A DNA stretch of 64,000 bases. It comes from Clostridia bacterium (GTDB lineage: Bacteria > Bacillota > Clostridia > Oscillospirales > Acutalibacteraceae). The stretch lies in contig JAFQRY010000026.1 in the NCBI GenBank assembly GCA_017409845.1, positions 1-64,000 on the forward strand, read 5' to 3'. The position numbers were made by a program, and so were the translations under genes. This document shows, piece after piece, positions 26,029 through 39,540 of the stretch. Below the pieces are notes generated by a model. That model was not told where the DNA came from and searched no databases. It was given only the letters and a program-made list of their open reading frames with translations. How positions within the stretch are numbered: position 1 is the first letter of the stretch; each line of letters opens with the position of its first letter.

Positions 26029-27349
26029 AATCGGAATGATTTCACTCGGATGTCCCAAAAATCAGGTTGATGCCGAAAGAATGCTTGCTCAGCTCGATAA
26101 AAATGAATTTGAGATTGCCGATTGCTATGACGGAGTTGATGCCGTTATAATCAACACCTGCGGTTTCATTGATGCCGCAAAGCAGGAGGCTATTGAAAAT
26201 ATTCTTGAAATGGCGGAACTCAAAGAAGAAGGTACAGTCGGAAAAATAATTGTAACCGGCTGTCTTGCTGAGCGTCATAAAGATGAAATATTCAATGAGA
26301 TGCCCGAGGTTGATGCCGTTATCGGCATCGGTGCCGAAGGCAGAATTGCAGAGCTTGTAAAAAATGTCATAGAGGGCGAAAGAATTTATGTTATGCCGTG
26401 CAATGAAGAGCTTCCCCTTACGGGCGAAAGACTTCTGACAACACCCGAGCACTGGTCATATCTCAAAATTGCCGACGGATGCTCAAACCGCTGCACCTAT
26501 TGTGCCATCCCTTCAATCAGAGGCAATTTCAGAAGTGTTGAATTTGAAACTCTTGTTGAAGAAGCAAGGGCACTTGCTCAGGCAGGCACTAAGGAGCTTA
26601 TCCTTATTGCTCAGGATACAACGAATTACGGAATTGATCTTTACGGAAAGCTCAGGCTTCCCGAGCTTCTTGATGCTCTTTGTGAGATTGACGGGATTGA
26701 ATGGATCAGAATGCTTTATTGCTATCCCGATAAAATTACCGATGAGCTTCTTGAAACAATGGCACGTCAGCCCAAGGTGCTTCATTATATTGATCTTCCG
26801 CTTCAGCATGCGGATGATAATATCCTCAAGGCTATGAACAGAAGAGGAAACGGTGATTTTCTTCGCGACACAATCAGAAGAATCCGTGAGGCTATGCCCG
26901 ATGCCGTTATCAGAACAACCTTTATTGTCGGCTTTCCGGGTGAAGCTGAAAAGGAATTTGAAAACCTTGAGGTTTTTGTTAACGAAATTGAGTTTGACCG
27001 ACTCGGCTGTTTTGCTTTTTCGCCTCAGGAGGGCACTCCTGCCTATGATATGGAAAATCAGATCGAAGAAGATGTCAAACTCCGCCGCGGCGAAATAATT
27101 ATGCAGGATCAGCTTGAGATAGTTACGCTTAAAAACCAGGAAAAAATCGGAAAAACCTTCAGAGTTCTCGTTGAGGATTATGACGGCTACAGTGACAGTT
27201 ATAAAGGCAGAACATATATGGATGCTCCCGAAATCGACGGCTGTATCTCATTTACCACCGAAAAAAACTATGAGGTCGGTGATTTTGCCGATGTTGTTGT
27301 TATCGGCGAAAACGATTACGATTTAATCGGAAAAGATATTAACGGATAA
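26021..27349 (+). CDS. rimO: Ribosomal protein S12 methylthiotransferase RimO
   Basis: A radical-SAM enzyme that methylthiolates an Asp of ribosomal protein S12. The 442-residue protein has the UPF0004 domain with its three Cys (ISLGCPKNQVD, NTCGFIDAA, VTGCLAE), the radical-SAM CxxxCxxC motif (GCSNRCTYCAIP) and a C-terminal TRAM domain. SLGCPKNQVD identifies RimO rather than MiaB. The start at ATG 26021 has GGAGG upstream and overlaps the recX end. Confidence 0.95.
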   Translation: MYKIGMISLGCPKNQVDAERMLAQLDKNEFEIADCYDGVDAVIINTCGFIDAAKQEAIENILEMAELKEEGTVGKIIVTGCLAERHKDEIFNEMPEVDAVIGIGAEGRIAELVKNVIEGERIYVMPCNEELPLTGERLLTTPEHWSYLKIADGCSNRCTYCAIPSIRGNFRSVEFETLVEEARALAQAGTKELILIAQDTTNYGIDLYGKLRLPELLDALCEIDGIEWIRMLYCYPDKITDELLETMARQPKVLHYIDLPLQHADDNILKAMNRRGNGDFLRDTIRRIREAMPDAVIRTTFIVGFPGEAEKEFENLEVFVNEIEFDRLGCFAFSPQEGTPAYDMENQIEEDVKLRRGEIIMQDQLEIVTLKNQEKIGKTFRVLVEDYDGYSDSYKGRTYMDAPEIDGCISFTTEKNYEVGDFADVVVIGENDYDLIGKDING

Positions 27350-27358
27350 GGAGAAAAT

Positions 27359-27919
27359 ATGAATTTACCCAATAAACTGACAGTTGCAAGAATAATTCTG
27401 ACCCCGTTTTACCTTGCAGCAATGGTTATCAATTTTAAATATCATTATCTTGTTGCTGCAATTATTTTTATTGTTGCTTCAATTACTGATTTCCTTGACG
27501 GCAAAATTGCCCGGAAAAATAATCTTATAACAACTTTCGGAAAGCTTTGTGATCCCGTGGCGGATAAAATGCTGACAACCGCCGCACTGCTTGCTTTTAT
27601 GCAGCTCGGTATATGTAATGTCTGGATAGTTATGATAATTCTGACCCGTGAATTTCTTGTTACTTCATTCCGCCTTGTTGCTTCCGCTCAGGGTGTGGTT
27701 ATACCTGCAGGTATATGGGGCAAGCTCAAAACGGCAAGCCAGATGATTTTTTCAATTGCAATAATGCTCGGAATCCATTTTGCCGAAGCTTTTGATTGGA
27801 ATTTTGAAACATTTTCACTTGTTTCAAATATCCTTTTATGGATTACAGCAATATTAACCGTTATCTCGGGTGTAAAGTATCTTATTGACGGAAAAAAAGT
27901 AATTGACTTTTCAATGTAA
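27359..27919 (+). CDS. pgsA: CDP-diacylglycerol-glycerol-3-phosphate phosphatidyltransferase
   Basis: Makes phosphatidylglycerophosphate, the precursor of phosphatidylglycerol. The 186-residue membrane protein has the CDP-alcohol phosphotransferase motif DFLDGKIARKNNLITTFGKLCDP, written here in two parts: DFLDGKIAR and GKLCDPVADK, which hold the catalytic Asp residues. Several hydrophobic helices surround it. It follows rimO by 9 bases. Its 3' end contains the -35 box of the next transcript. Confidence 0.94.
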   Translation: MNLPNKLTVARIILTPFYLAAMVINFKYHYLVAAIIFIVASITDFLDGKIARKNNLITTFGKLCDPVADKMLTTAALLAFMQLGICNVWIVMIILTREFLVTSFRLVASAQGVVIPAGIWGKLKTASQMIFSIAIMLGIHFAEAFDWNFETFSLVSNILLWITAILTVISGVKYLIDGKKVIDFSM

Positions 27920-27931
27920 ACAACATATAAT
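27903..27931 (+). promoter_or_regulatory. Promoter of the Cys T-box transcript
   Basis: TTGACT (27903-27908, inside the last pgsA codons) and TATAAT (27926-27931) are 17 bases apart. Confidence 0.8.
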
Positions 27932-27954
27932 ATTATAAATCGAAATATTAAAAT

Positions 27955-28180
27955 GCAATCGCCGGGAGAGTAATCGGTTCTCAGCATATCAGAGAGGAAG
28001 CAGGCAGCTGGAAATGCTTCTTATGCGGAGCTGACGAAGTGCACCCGTCGGCACACAGGGGGAAACAGCAGTATCTCTGTGCGTATGGCTGCGTTAAAGC
28101 TGTGTTCTTGAGTTATAAACAGGAGTGGAACCGCGTATATACGCCTCCGTAGTCATTTTTGACTGCGGAGTTTTATTTTT
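27955..28180 (+). promoter_or_regulatory. T-box leader, tRNA-Cys responsive
   Basis: A T-box riboswitch controls cysE-cysS. It has the T-box sequence GGAGTGGAACCGCG (28122-28135) and a terminator CTCCG..TGACTGCGGAG followed by TTTTATTTTT (28145-28180). The stem I base pairs GCCG..GGG with CCC..CGGC. Directly 5' of the closing strand lies the codon TGC (28040-28042), a Cys codon, in the specifier position. The T-box bases UGGA pair with UCCA, which fits the U discriminator of tRNA-Cys. Uncharged tRNA-Cys should stabilise the antiterminator. Confidence 0.92.
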
Positions 28181-28195
28181 ATAAGGTGTGATTCA

Positions 28196-28831
28196 ATGTT
28201 CAGACAGCTCAGAGAAGACATTGCATGCGTTAAAAGCAGAGACCCTGCCGCAAGATCTGCAATGGAAATTCTCCTTCTTTACCCCGGTCTTAAAGCAATA
28301 AGGCTTCACAGACTGGCTAATAAATTTTATAAGAAAAAAATGTTTTTTGCCGCACGCTGGCTTTCTCAGCGTGCTTCAAAGAAAACGGGCGTTGAAATTC
28401 ATCCTGCAGTAGAGGTCGGAAAAAGGTTTTTCATTGACCACGGAACGGGTGTTGTTATCGGTGAAACAGCTGTTATCGGTGATGATGTTACCATTTATCA
28501 GGGCGTTACCCTCGGCGGTACGGGTAAGGATACCGGTAAACGACATCCGACGATCGGCAACAATGTTATGATCGGTGCAGGTGCCAAAGTTCTCGGACCT
28601 CTTGTTATCGGCGATAATTCGAGAATTGCGGCAGGTGCTGTCGTTCTTGAGGATATTCCGCCCAACTCAACGGCGGTCGGTGTTCCCGCACGCGTTGTAA
28701 AAAAAGACGGAATGCGTGTTGACGACCTTGATCAGATTCATATTCCCGACCCCATTGCACAGGAAATATCAAGGCTTGAAGCAGAAATTACGGAACTTAA
28801 AAATAAATTGAAAACGGAGGAAAACAAATGA
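28196..28831 (+). CDS. cysE: Serine O-acetyltransferase
   Basis: Acetylates serine with acetyl-CoA, the first step of cysteine synthesis. The 211-residue protein has a short helical N-domain and then left-handed beta-helix hexapeptide repeats (GVEIHPAVEVGKRFFIDHGT, VVIGETAVIGDDVTIYQGVT, GVPARVVKK). It is the shorter Gram-positive CysE form. It is the first gene behind a Cys T-box and overlaps cysS by 4 bases. Confidence 0.95.
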   Translation: MFRQLREDIACVKSRDPAARSAMEILLLYPGLKAIRLHRLANKFYKKKMFFAARWLSQRASKKTGVEIHPAVEVGKRFFIDHGTGVVIGETAVIGDDVTIYQGVTLGGTGKDTGKRHPTIGNNVMIGAGAKVLGPLVIGDNSRIAAGAVVLEDIPPNSTAVGVPARVVKKDGMRVDDLDQIHIPDPIAQEISRLEAEITELKNKLKTEENK

Positions 28832-30219
28832 GAATTTTCAATACCTTGACAAGAGTAAAGCAGGATTTTGTACCCATTAAAGAGGGTGAAGTTAAAATTT
28901 ATGCCTGCGGTCCCACCGTTTATAATTATATCCATATCGGTAATGCAAGACCTATCTGCGTTTTTGATGTTCTCAGAAGATATCTTGAATACAGAGGCTA
29001 TAAAGTTACCTTTGTTCAGAATTTTACCGATATAGACGATAAGATTATCAAGCGTGCAAACGAAGAAGGCTCAACCTTTACCGAGATTTCCGAAAAATAT
29101 ATCGAGGAATTCTGGACCGATGCAAAAGGTCTTAATTTCAAAGAGGCTACCGTTCATCCCAAGGCAACCGAAAATATTGATAAGATTATTGAGATTGTAA
29201 GCGGACTTGTTGAAAACGGTCACGCTTATGAGGTTGACGGTGATGTGTATTTCAGCCCTAAAACCTTTGACGAATACGGCAAGCTTTCACATCAGCCCCT
29301 CGAAGATCTTGAAGCAGGTGCAAGAATCATGGTAGGCGATATCAAGAAAGAGCCCATGGATTTTGCACTCTGGAAGTCGGCTAAGCCCGGCGAGCCCTAT
29401 TGGGATTCTCCCTGGGGTAAGGGCAGACCCGGATGGCACATCGAATGCTCAGCAATGGTATGCAGATATCTCGGTGAAAGCATTGATATCCATTGCGGCG
29501 GTCAGGATCTTATTTTCCCGCACCATGAAAACGAGATTGCACAAAGCGAATGCTTCACAGGCAAGCCTTTTGCAAAATACTGGATGCATAACGGATACAT
29601 CAATGTTGATAATGTCAAGATGTCGAAGTCTCTCGGCAACTTCAAAACGGTTCGCGATGTTGCCAAGGTATATGGCTATGAGCCTATCCGCTATCTTATG
29701 ATTTCATCTTCATACAGAAGCCCCATCAACTACAGCATTGATGTTATCGAGCAGTGCAAGGCATCACTCAACCGCCTTTATACCTGCCGTGACAGCCTTG
29801 ATTTTGAAATCGGTAATGCCACCGAAGGCGAGCTTAATACCGCAATCAAAGAGCAGCTTGACAAGAGAGTGGCTCAGTTTATTGAGGCAATGGATGATGA
29901 CCTCAATACCGCAGACGGTATCGCCGCTGTTTTTGAGCTTGTAAGAGATATCAACAGCCTTGTTATCGGTAAGGGCGAATCAAAGGCAACAGCAGAATAC
30001 GCCGCAAAGATTTTTGATGAGCTTACAGAGGTTCTTGGTCTTGTTTATAACCGCAAAACCGAGGTTCTTGATGCAGATATTGACGCTATGATTGAAGCAA
30101 GAACTCAGGCAAGAAAAGACAAGAACTGGGCTGAGGCAGACAGAATCAGAGATGAGCTTAAAGCTATGGGCATTGTTCTTGAAGATACTGCTCAGGGCGT
30201 TAAGTGGCACAGAGAATAA
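28828..30219 (+). CDS. cysS: Cysteinyl-tRNA synthetase
   Basis: Charges tRNA-Cys. The 463-residue class I synthetase has [16 protein letters not shown] (HIGH-type motif and the zinc Cys), the [14 protein letters not shown] zinc region and the KMSKSLGN signature. The C-terminal DALR-type helical domain is complete. Its ATG lies in the cysE stop (ATGA), so synthesis of cysteine and its use are coupled under one T-box. Confidence 0.97.
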   Translation: MRIFNTLTRVKQDFVPIKEGEVKIYACGPTVYNYIHIGNARPICVFDVLRRYLEYRGYKVTFVQNFTDIDDKIIKRANEEGSTFTEISEKYIEEFWTDAKGLNFKEATVHPKATENIDKIIEIVSGLVENGHAYEVDGDVYFSPKTFDEYGKLSHQPLEDLEAGARIMVGDIKKEPMDFALWKSAKPGEPYWDSPWGKGRPGWHIECSAMVCRYLGESIDIHCGGQDLIFPHHENEIAQSECFTGKPFAKYWMHNGYINVDNVKMSKSLGNFKTVRDVAKVYGYEPIRYLMISSSYRSPINYSIDVIEQCKASLNRLYTCRDSLDFEIGNATEGELNTAIKEQLDKRVAQFIEAMDDDLNTADGIAAVFELVRDINSLVIGKGESKATAEYAAKIFDELTEVLGLVYNRKTEVLDADIDAMIEARTQARKDKNWAEADRIRDELKAMGIVLEDTAQGVKWHRE

Positions 30220-30227
30220 TATTTTTG

Positions 30228-30259
30228 ACCGCATCGGATCAGTATCCGGTGCGGTTTTT
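30228..30259 (+). terminator. Terminator after cysS
   Basis: The 12-bp stem ACCGCATCGGAT/ATCCGGTGCGGT (one G-U pair) with a CAGT loop is followed by TTTT. Confidence 0.9.
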
Positions 30260-30310
30260 GTATAATATATAAAAATTTTAATTTTATTATAAAATAATTT
30301 GATTTAGGGC

Positions 30311-30339
30311 TTGAATTTTATTTCTGCTTGTGATATAAT
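30311..30339 (+). promoter_or_regulatory. Promoter of rpsB-tsf
   Basis: TTGAAT (30311-30316) and TATAAT (30334-30339), with a TGA just before the -10, are 17 bases apart. An A/T-only stretch of about 39 bases lies upstream and could act as an UP element. Confidence 0.82.
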
Positions 30340-30355
30340 TCCAAAGCAAATCACA

Positions 30356-30447
30356 CGCAAAGCTATTTTTATTATGAGTGCGGAAGCATAAATCCGTTGT
30401 AATATCAGGCTTTGCGGCGGTTCGTATCTGACATTAGGATACAAAAT
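30356..30447 (+). promoter_or_regulatory. Structured leader of rpsB (possible autoregulatory RNA)
   Basis: The rpsB 5' leader can fold into an 8-bp stem (CGCAAAGC 30356-30363 with GCTTTGCG 30409-30416) that encloses a CGGA/TCCG hairpin. A second small hairpin (GTATC..GGATAC) lies before the ribosome binding site. Ribosomal-protein operons often carry such leaders for feedback by their own product. That S2 binds here is inferred only. Confidence 0.45.
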
Positions 30448-30468
30448 TTAACTTAGGAGGAAAAACAA

Positions 30469-31194
30469 ATGTCAGTAGTATCAATGAAGCAGTTGCTTGA
30501 AGCCGGTGTCCATTTCGGACACCAGACCAGAAGATGGAACCCCAAAATGGCTGAGTACATCTTCACAGAAAGAAACGGTATTTACATCATCGACCTTGCA
30601 AAGACCGTTAAGAAGCTCGAAGAAGCTTACATGTTCATCCGTGAGATCGCAGCAGACGGCGGCGAAGTTCTTTTCGTAGGCACAAAGAAGCAGGCTCAGG
30701 AATCCGTTAAGGAAGAAGCAGTTCGCTGCGGTATGCCCTTCGTAAACGCTCGTTGGCTCGGCGGTATGCTCACAAACTTCAACACAATCCAGAAGAGAAT
30801 CAAGAGACTTGCTCAGCTCAAGGCTATGGAAGCTGACGGCACTTTTGATCTTCTTCCCAAAAAGGAAGTTACAAAGCTCAATCTTGAGATTGAAAAGCTT
30901 GAAAAGTTCATGGGCGGTATCACAGAAATGAAGAAGCAGCCCGCTGCTATGTTCATCGTTGACCCCCGCAAGGAAAGAATTGCTGTTCTTGAAGCAAAGA
31001 AGCTCGGCATTCCCATCGTTGCAATCGTTGACACAAACTGTGACCCCGATGAAGTAGATTTTGTTATCCCCGGTAACGACGACGCTATCCGTGCAGTTAA
31101 GCTTATCGCAGGCGCAATGGCAGACGCAGTTATCGAAGGCAGACAGGGCGAGCAGAGTGCTCCCGCTGCTGCAGAAGCAACAGAGGAGGAATAA
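30469..31194 (+). CDS. rpsB: 30S ribosomal protein S2
   Basis: A 241-residue S2 of the small subunit. [22 protein letters not shown] is the S2 signature (the first 20 residues suffice), and [28 protein letters not shown] and [20 protein letters not shown] also match. A short Glu/Ala-rich tail ends the protein. A TTAGGAGG ribosome binding site precedes the ATG. tsf follows 5 bases after the stop, the standard rpsB-tsf order. Confidence 0.97.
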   Translation: MSVVSMKQLLEAGVHFGHQTRRWNPKMAEYIFTERNGIYIIDLAKTVKKLEEAYMFIREIAADGGEVLFVGTKKQAQESVKEEAVRCGMPFVNARWLGGMLTNFNTIQKRIKRLAQLKAMEADGTFDLLPKKEVTKLNLEIEKLEKFMGGITEMKKQPAAMFIVDPRKERIAVLEAKKLGIPIVAIVDTNCDPDEVDFVIPGNDDAIRAVKLIAGAMADAVIEGRQGEQSAPAAAEATEEE

Positions 31195-31199
31195 TTACT

Positions 31200-32291
31200 A
31201 TGGCAGCATTTACAGCTAAAGACGTACAGGCTCTCAGAGAAAAGACAAACGTTGGCATGATGGATTGCAAAAAGGCACTCGTTGAAGCTGACGGTGATGT
31301 TGAAAAGGCAATAGATATTCTTCGTGAGAAGGGTCTTGCAACTGCAGCCAAGAAGGCAGGCAGAATCGCTGCTGAAGGCGTTATCGGTCTTTACAGCAAC
31401 GGTGCAGCTTCAGCTCTTGTTGAGCTCAACTGCGAAACAGACTTCGTTGGCAACAACCCCGAATTCAAGGCTCTTGCAAACCAGATTGCAAAAACAGTTG
31501 TTGAAGTTAAGCCCGCAGATCTTGATGCTCTTCTTGCAACAACAATTTCAGAAGGCACAATTTCAGTTGCTGATTCAATTCAGGAACTCTTCCTTAAGAT
31601 TCGTGAAAACCTCAAGCTTCGCCGTTTTGCTCTTGTTGAGGGCACAGCAGTTTCATACATCCACGGCGGCGGCTCAGTAGGTGTTCTCGTAAACTTCGAA
31701 ACAAACGCTGCAGATAATGATGAATTCGTTGCTATGGGTAAAAACATTGCTATGCAGGTTGCAGCTATGAACCCCGAATATCTCAGCAAGGAAGATATTT
31801 CAGCTGATGAGCTTGCAAAGATGAAGTCAATCACCATCGACAGCTCACTCAACAAGCCCGAATCACTTCCCAAGCCCATTCTCAGAAAGCTTTTTGATAA
31901 GGCTGTTAACGAGAAGCTCTGGAGCGATGAAGATATCGCTGCTTATGAAGAGCAGAAGAACAACAACTTCCTCTTCAACTTCCTTTCAAAGGAAGCAGTT
32001 GCAACTCTTGCAGAGCTTGCAGTAGCAGGTAAAGAAGAATATGTAAACGATAAGATTTTTGCAGGTGCTGTTGAAGGCCGTATTAAGAAGCAGATCAAGG
32101 AAATCTGCCTTCTTGACCAGGCATTCGTTCGTTCAGACCTCTTTGACGGCACAGTTGGCGGCTATGTTGCAGATGTTGCAAAGAAGCTCGGTGCTGAAAT
32201 CAAGGTTACAGGCTTCACCCGTCTTGCTAAGGGCGAAGGCATCGAAAAGAAGGCTGACGACTTCGCAGCAGAAGTTGCAAGCATGATCTGA
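31200..32291 (+). CDS. tsf: Elongation factor Ts
   Basis: Guanine nucleotide exchange factor for EF-Tu. The N-terminal UBA-like domain has VQALREKTNVGMMDCKKAL, and the core shows VELNCETDFVGNNPEF. At 363 residues it is longer than the usual 280-310. The extra length lies in the C-terminal half, between the core subdomain and the end (around ILRKLFDKAVNEKLWSDEDI and the NNNFLFNFL segment). The reading frame is continuous, so this is an insertion rather than an error. It is co-transcribed with rpsB. Confidence 0.95.
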   Translation: MAAFTAKDVQALREKTNVGMMDCKKALVEADGDVEKAIDILREKGLATAAKKAGRIAAEGVIGLYSNGAASALVELNCETDFVGNNPEFKALANQIAKTVVEVKPADLDALLATTISEGTISVADSIQELFLKIRENLKLRRFALVEGTAVSYIHGGGSVGVLVNFETNAADNDEFVAMGKNIAMQVAAMNPEYLSKEDISADELAKMKSITIDSSLNKPESLPKPILRKLFDKAVNEKLWSDEDIAAYEEQKNNNFLFNFLSKEAVATLAELAVAGKEEYVNDKIFAGAVEGRIKKQIKEICLLDQAFVRSDLFDGTVGGYVADVAKKLGAEIKVTGFTRLAKGEGIEKKADDFAAEVASMI

Positions 32292-32313
32292 TCGGATTAA
32301 ACTTAATATAATT

Positions 32314-32344
32314 AAGGCTGTTACCAATCGGTAACAGCCTTTTT
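32314..32344. terminator. Terminator between tsf and the converging minus operon
   Basis: The perfect 12-bp stem AAGGCTGTTACC/GGTAACAGCCTT with an AATC loop is followed by TTTT after tsf. It lies between two convergent genes. Confidence 0.92.
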
Positions 32345-32354
32345 GCGTATGTTG

Positions 32355-33878
32355 TTATTCAGTTTCCGTTTTGCACTGTGTCAGTGCAATAAGAACAAAA
32401 ATAAAGGGAGATGTTATCGGCTGAAGGATGTTGATAAATGACTGACAAAGAAATGCCAGAATAGATATCAGCACAGCCTTTTTGGTTAAGCAGTCAGATT
32501 TGATTGCGGTTTTTACGGCGTATATTGCAAGCAACAGATATGAAGCAAGTCCGATGATTCCGACTGAAAGAAGATGCTGAATGAATTCATTGTGAGCATT
32601 GTCATAATACGATCTGCCGATTCTTATTTCGGAATATCCGAGCATGTCTGTCAGAAGCAGTGCATAGGTATCTTCACCTGCACCGAAAAGCTTTTTATTC
32701 AGAGGAAGCTGTGAGAATGCTTTAAATGCTTTTGTCCACAAATCGCCTCTGCCGGTGCCCCAGTTTTCGTTGAATCTGAGGTAGCCTTCAAGACCGCCGA
32801 TTGATATTTCCGTGTTAATAAATGAAAAATAAATAAATAATGATGCAACACCCAAAACAGCAATAATTACGGCAGCAACGGAAATTTTCTGAACCGTTTT
32901 TAAAAATTTTGCGTCAGGCTTATACAGCTTCATAACATAAATAACGGTTGAAGAAACAACAACTCCGCCCATGACTGCATATTTTGAAGTTGCAATTCTT
33001 GTTAAAAGGGTAATGTTGTGAATTGTGTTTGCGTAAATTACGGAAAGGAATTTAAATATACCTGCGGCAATGAAAAAAGATAGTATCAAAATCCACATTC
33101 TTCTGAATGTGCTTTCGCTTTTTGCAGACAGTATAAATATTATAACAATTGCAAGTGCCATGCCTATATAACCGCTGTCGCTGTTTGCCGTGAAAAGACC
33201 GAAAAATCCGACGCAACTTATAATATGCCAGAAAAGTGTTTTTTTCTTATCGCTTTCAAAACAGAAAAAATACATTGCGAGAGGTGCAACAACGCAGATG
33301 TAGCTTGCGTAAACATTCATGTTGCCGATGGTTGAAAGAAAAGTGCTTTTTCTGACAGAGGTGAGTGTTGCTATCAGTCCGAAAGGATCATATCCGACAA
33401 ATTGAACAACAGCAAAAACAACAACAATTATAAATGCGATTCCGAGAAAATAAAAATCCTTGTTTCTCAGAATGTAGAATTTTGAGATAAAGAAAAAGGC
33501 AATTGAAAGCGACAGATACATTACAAGACCCATCTGTCTGCCCTGACCTCCGCTCAGAGCGGCATAAAAATAATCCGACCCTATGCAGGATATGACAGAT
33601 ACGAGTGCAAAAACAAGCATTGCAATATCCGGTACAGTGATTTGTTTTCTTATTCGGGTAACAACAGATGCCGGATCTGAAAAATCTGTTTTTAACGTTA
33701 AAAGAATAAGACACAGAGCAAGACAAGCTGCAGACACCAGACAGAAAAAAGAATATTTCGTATCTGAAATATTATAATATTTGTTTATCATCAGCAGGGG
33801 ATAGACAGCGAAAATCATTATTATTCCCAAGCGTGCAACGGAGGAGGGCGACAGCCTCATTTTTGCTTTTGTTTCCAT
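32355..33878 (-). CDS. O-antigen ligase-like (Wzy/WaaL family) membrane protein
   Basis: A 507-residue polytopic membrane protein with about 12 helices and an O-antigen ligase/polymerase-type loop: GRGDLWTKAFKAFSQLPLNKKLFGAG and the end YYDNAHNEFIQHLLSVGIIGL, where the NAHNEFIQ stretch is the family hallmark. Such proteins join or polymerise lipid-linked sugars at the outer face of the membrane. In a Gram-positive cell the product would be a capsule, a teichuronic-like polymer or another surface glycan. Its ATG follows the stop of a 56-residue membrane protein by one base, with the ribosome binding site inside that gene. It is the last gene of the murC-lacZ-DUF362 run. Confidence 0.85.
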   Translation of the reverse strand: METKAKMRLSPSSVARLGIIMIFAVYPLLMINKYYNISDTKYSFFCLVSAACLALCLILLTLKTDFSDPASVVTRIRKQITVPDIAMLVFALVSVISCIGSDYFYAALSGGQGRQMGLVMYLSLSIAFFFISKFYILRNKDFYFLGIAFIIVVVFAVVQFVGYDPFGLIATLTSVRKSTFLSTIGNMNVYASYICVVAPLAMYFFCFESDKKKTLFWHIISCVGFFGLFTANSDSGYIGMALAIVIIFILSAKSESTFRRMWILILSFFIAAGIFKFLSVIYANTIHNITLLTRIATSKYAVMGGVVVSSTVIYVMKLYKPDAKFLKTVQKISVAAVIIAVLGVASLFIYFSFINTEISIGGLEGYLRFNENWGTGRGDLWTKAFKAFSQLPLNKKLFGAGEDTYALLLTDMLGYSEIRIGRSYYDNAHNEFIQHLLSVGIIGLASYLLLAIYAVKTAIKSDCLTKKAVLISILAFLCQSFINILQPITSPFIFVLIALTQCKTETE

Positions 33879-33879
33879 T

Positions 33880-34050
33880 TTAACCTCCGTTTTTCAGAAG
33901 CTGAAAGATTTCGGAACCGTCGTTAAGATATGAATAATCATAAAGCATAACGAATAACACAAATGCAGCTGCAATAACAGCAATAACAACGGTTCTGAAT
34001 AATATATTTTTGAGATTTGTTTTATTTACGGAAGCTTTGCTTTTATTCAT
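33880..34050 (-). CDS. Small single-pass membrane protein (56 residues)
   Basis: A short open frame with a good GGAGG seven to eight bases before its ATG. The protein starts MNKSKASVNKTNLKN with many Lys, then has one hydrophobic helix (VVIAVIAAAFVLFVMLY), then a short outside tail ending QLLKNGG. It is preceded by DUF362 with 12 bases between them and is followed one base later by the O-antigen-ligase-like gene, whose ribosome binding site lies in its last codons. This coupling suggests a small partner of the ligase-like protein. I do not recognise a family. Confidence 0.7.
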   Translation of the reverse strand: MNKSKASVNKTNLKNILFRTVVIAVIAAAFVLFVMLYDYSYLNDGSEIFQLLKNGG

Positions 34051-34062
34051 GTTGTCCTCCGT

Positions 34063-34929
34063 TCAACACTCAATCAATTCATATTCTGTTGAGCCGAGAC
34101 CGAGCTTTTCAGCGGAATTAACGGTCAGAATGCCGTTTCTGCTTTCGATACGCTCTATAAGGTGATCTCTTCCCGGGTCGTCGGTTGCGGCATAAACAAG
34201 GTCAAGACAAGCCTTGTCAATCGCAACGGGATCTGTTGATGCAAGAATGCCGATATCCTTCATGCAGGGATCTTCGGCAACTGCACAGCAGTCGCAGTCA
34301 ACCGACATGTTTTTCATTACATTTATATATATGATATTTTCTTTGAAGTATTCCGTAACGGAAAGTGCTGCATCAGCCATTGATTCAAGAAATGAATCAT
34401 GGTCAGAGGTCCAGAAGTTATCGGGATTGCCGACACCGTGGATATAGGCTTTGCCGTATGATGAAGCGAAGCCGATTGAAAGCTGCTTTATTGCACCGCC
34501 GTATCCGCCCATGGGGTGTCCTTTGAAATGAGAAAGCACAAGCACGGAATCATAATTTTTCATATTTTTTCCGACATAATTTTCTTTGATTTTTATGCCT
34601 TTTTCAATGGGAAGAACCATATCGGGTCCTTCGGCATCAAGAATATCAACATCAAAAAGCTTGCTCCAGCCGTGTTCTTCCATGGTTTTAATGTGCTTTT
34701 CGGTTGTGTTTCTTGCTCCTTCATAAGCGGTATTGCATTCAACAACAGTTCCGTTTACGGCATCAATAACAGGCTTCCAGAATTCGGCAGATATAAAATT
34801 CTGATTACCGATTTCGCCTGAATGAACCTTGACCGCAACCTTGCCGTCAAGCTCTTTTCCGATTTTATTATATAATTCAAGGACTTTTCCGGATGTGATT
34901 TCTTTTGAAAAATAAACCTTTGATTTCAT
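34063..34929 (-). CDS. DUF362 domain protein
   Basis: A 288-residue DUF362 protein of unknown biochemical role. The core has KVHSGEIGNQNFI, the conserved HFKGHPMGGYGGAIKQLSIG and ASTDPVAIDKACLD. A Cys-rich segment, CDCCAVAEDPC, could bind a metal or an iron-sulfur cluster. DUF362 proteins are often annotated as ferredoxin-like. I use ATG 34929 rather than an upstream GTG (34941). It lies between lacZ and a small membrane protein on the same strand. Confidence 0.85.
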   Translation of the reverse strand: MKSKVYFSKEITSGKVLELYNKIGKELDGKVAVKVHSGEIGNQNFISAEFWKPVIDAVNGTVVECNTAYEGARNTTEKHIKTMEEHGWSKLFDVDILDAEGPDMVLPIEKGIKIKENYVGKNMKNYDSVLVLSHFKGHPMGGYGGAIKQLSIGFASSYGKAYIHGVGNPDNFWTSDHDSFLESMADAALSVTEYFKENIIYINVMKNMSVDCDCCAVAEDPCMKDIGILASTDPVAIDKACLDLVYAATDDPGRDHLIERIESRNGILTVNSAEKLGLGSTEYELIEC

Positions 34930-34949
34930 GTTATCACTCACTTTAATTC

Positions 34950-34974
34950 AGCCGCAAGCTTATTGCCTGCGGCT
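34950..34974 (-). terminator. Weak hairpin between lacZ and DUF362
   Basis: The 7-bp stem AGCCGCA/TGCGGCT has further partial pairing inside. No U-run follows on the minus strand, so it may only slow transcription or protect an mRNA end. Confidence 0.35.
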
Positions 34975-34984
34975 GTTATTTTAT

Positions 34985-39389
<4,405 letters not shown>

Positions 39390-39420
39390 ATCAGAAACTT
39401 CCTTTCAAATATTCTATTTC

Positions 39421-39449
39421 ATTATATACTATAAAAAAGTAAAAATAAA
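39421..39449 (-). promoter_or_regulatory. Possible murC promoter
   Basis: On the minus strand TATAAT (39421-39426) lies 17 bases after a weak TTTATT (39444-39449). The -35 match is poor. Confidence 0.4.
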
Positions 39450-39540
39450 GTAAAACTTTGAAATTTATATAACTTTTTCGGTAACAGCTTTGCACTGCAT
39501 ACATAAAATGTTAGTATCAAAACCATAGGGAGGTGCAAAT

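Noticed and set aside
39481-39510. CATACATAA as a sporulation sigma -10 before dpaA.
   Set aside because: No matching -35 element lies at the required distance. It is kept as a note only.
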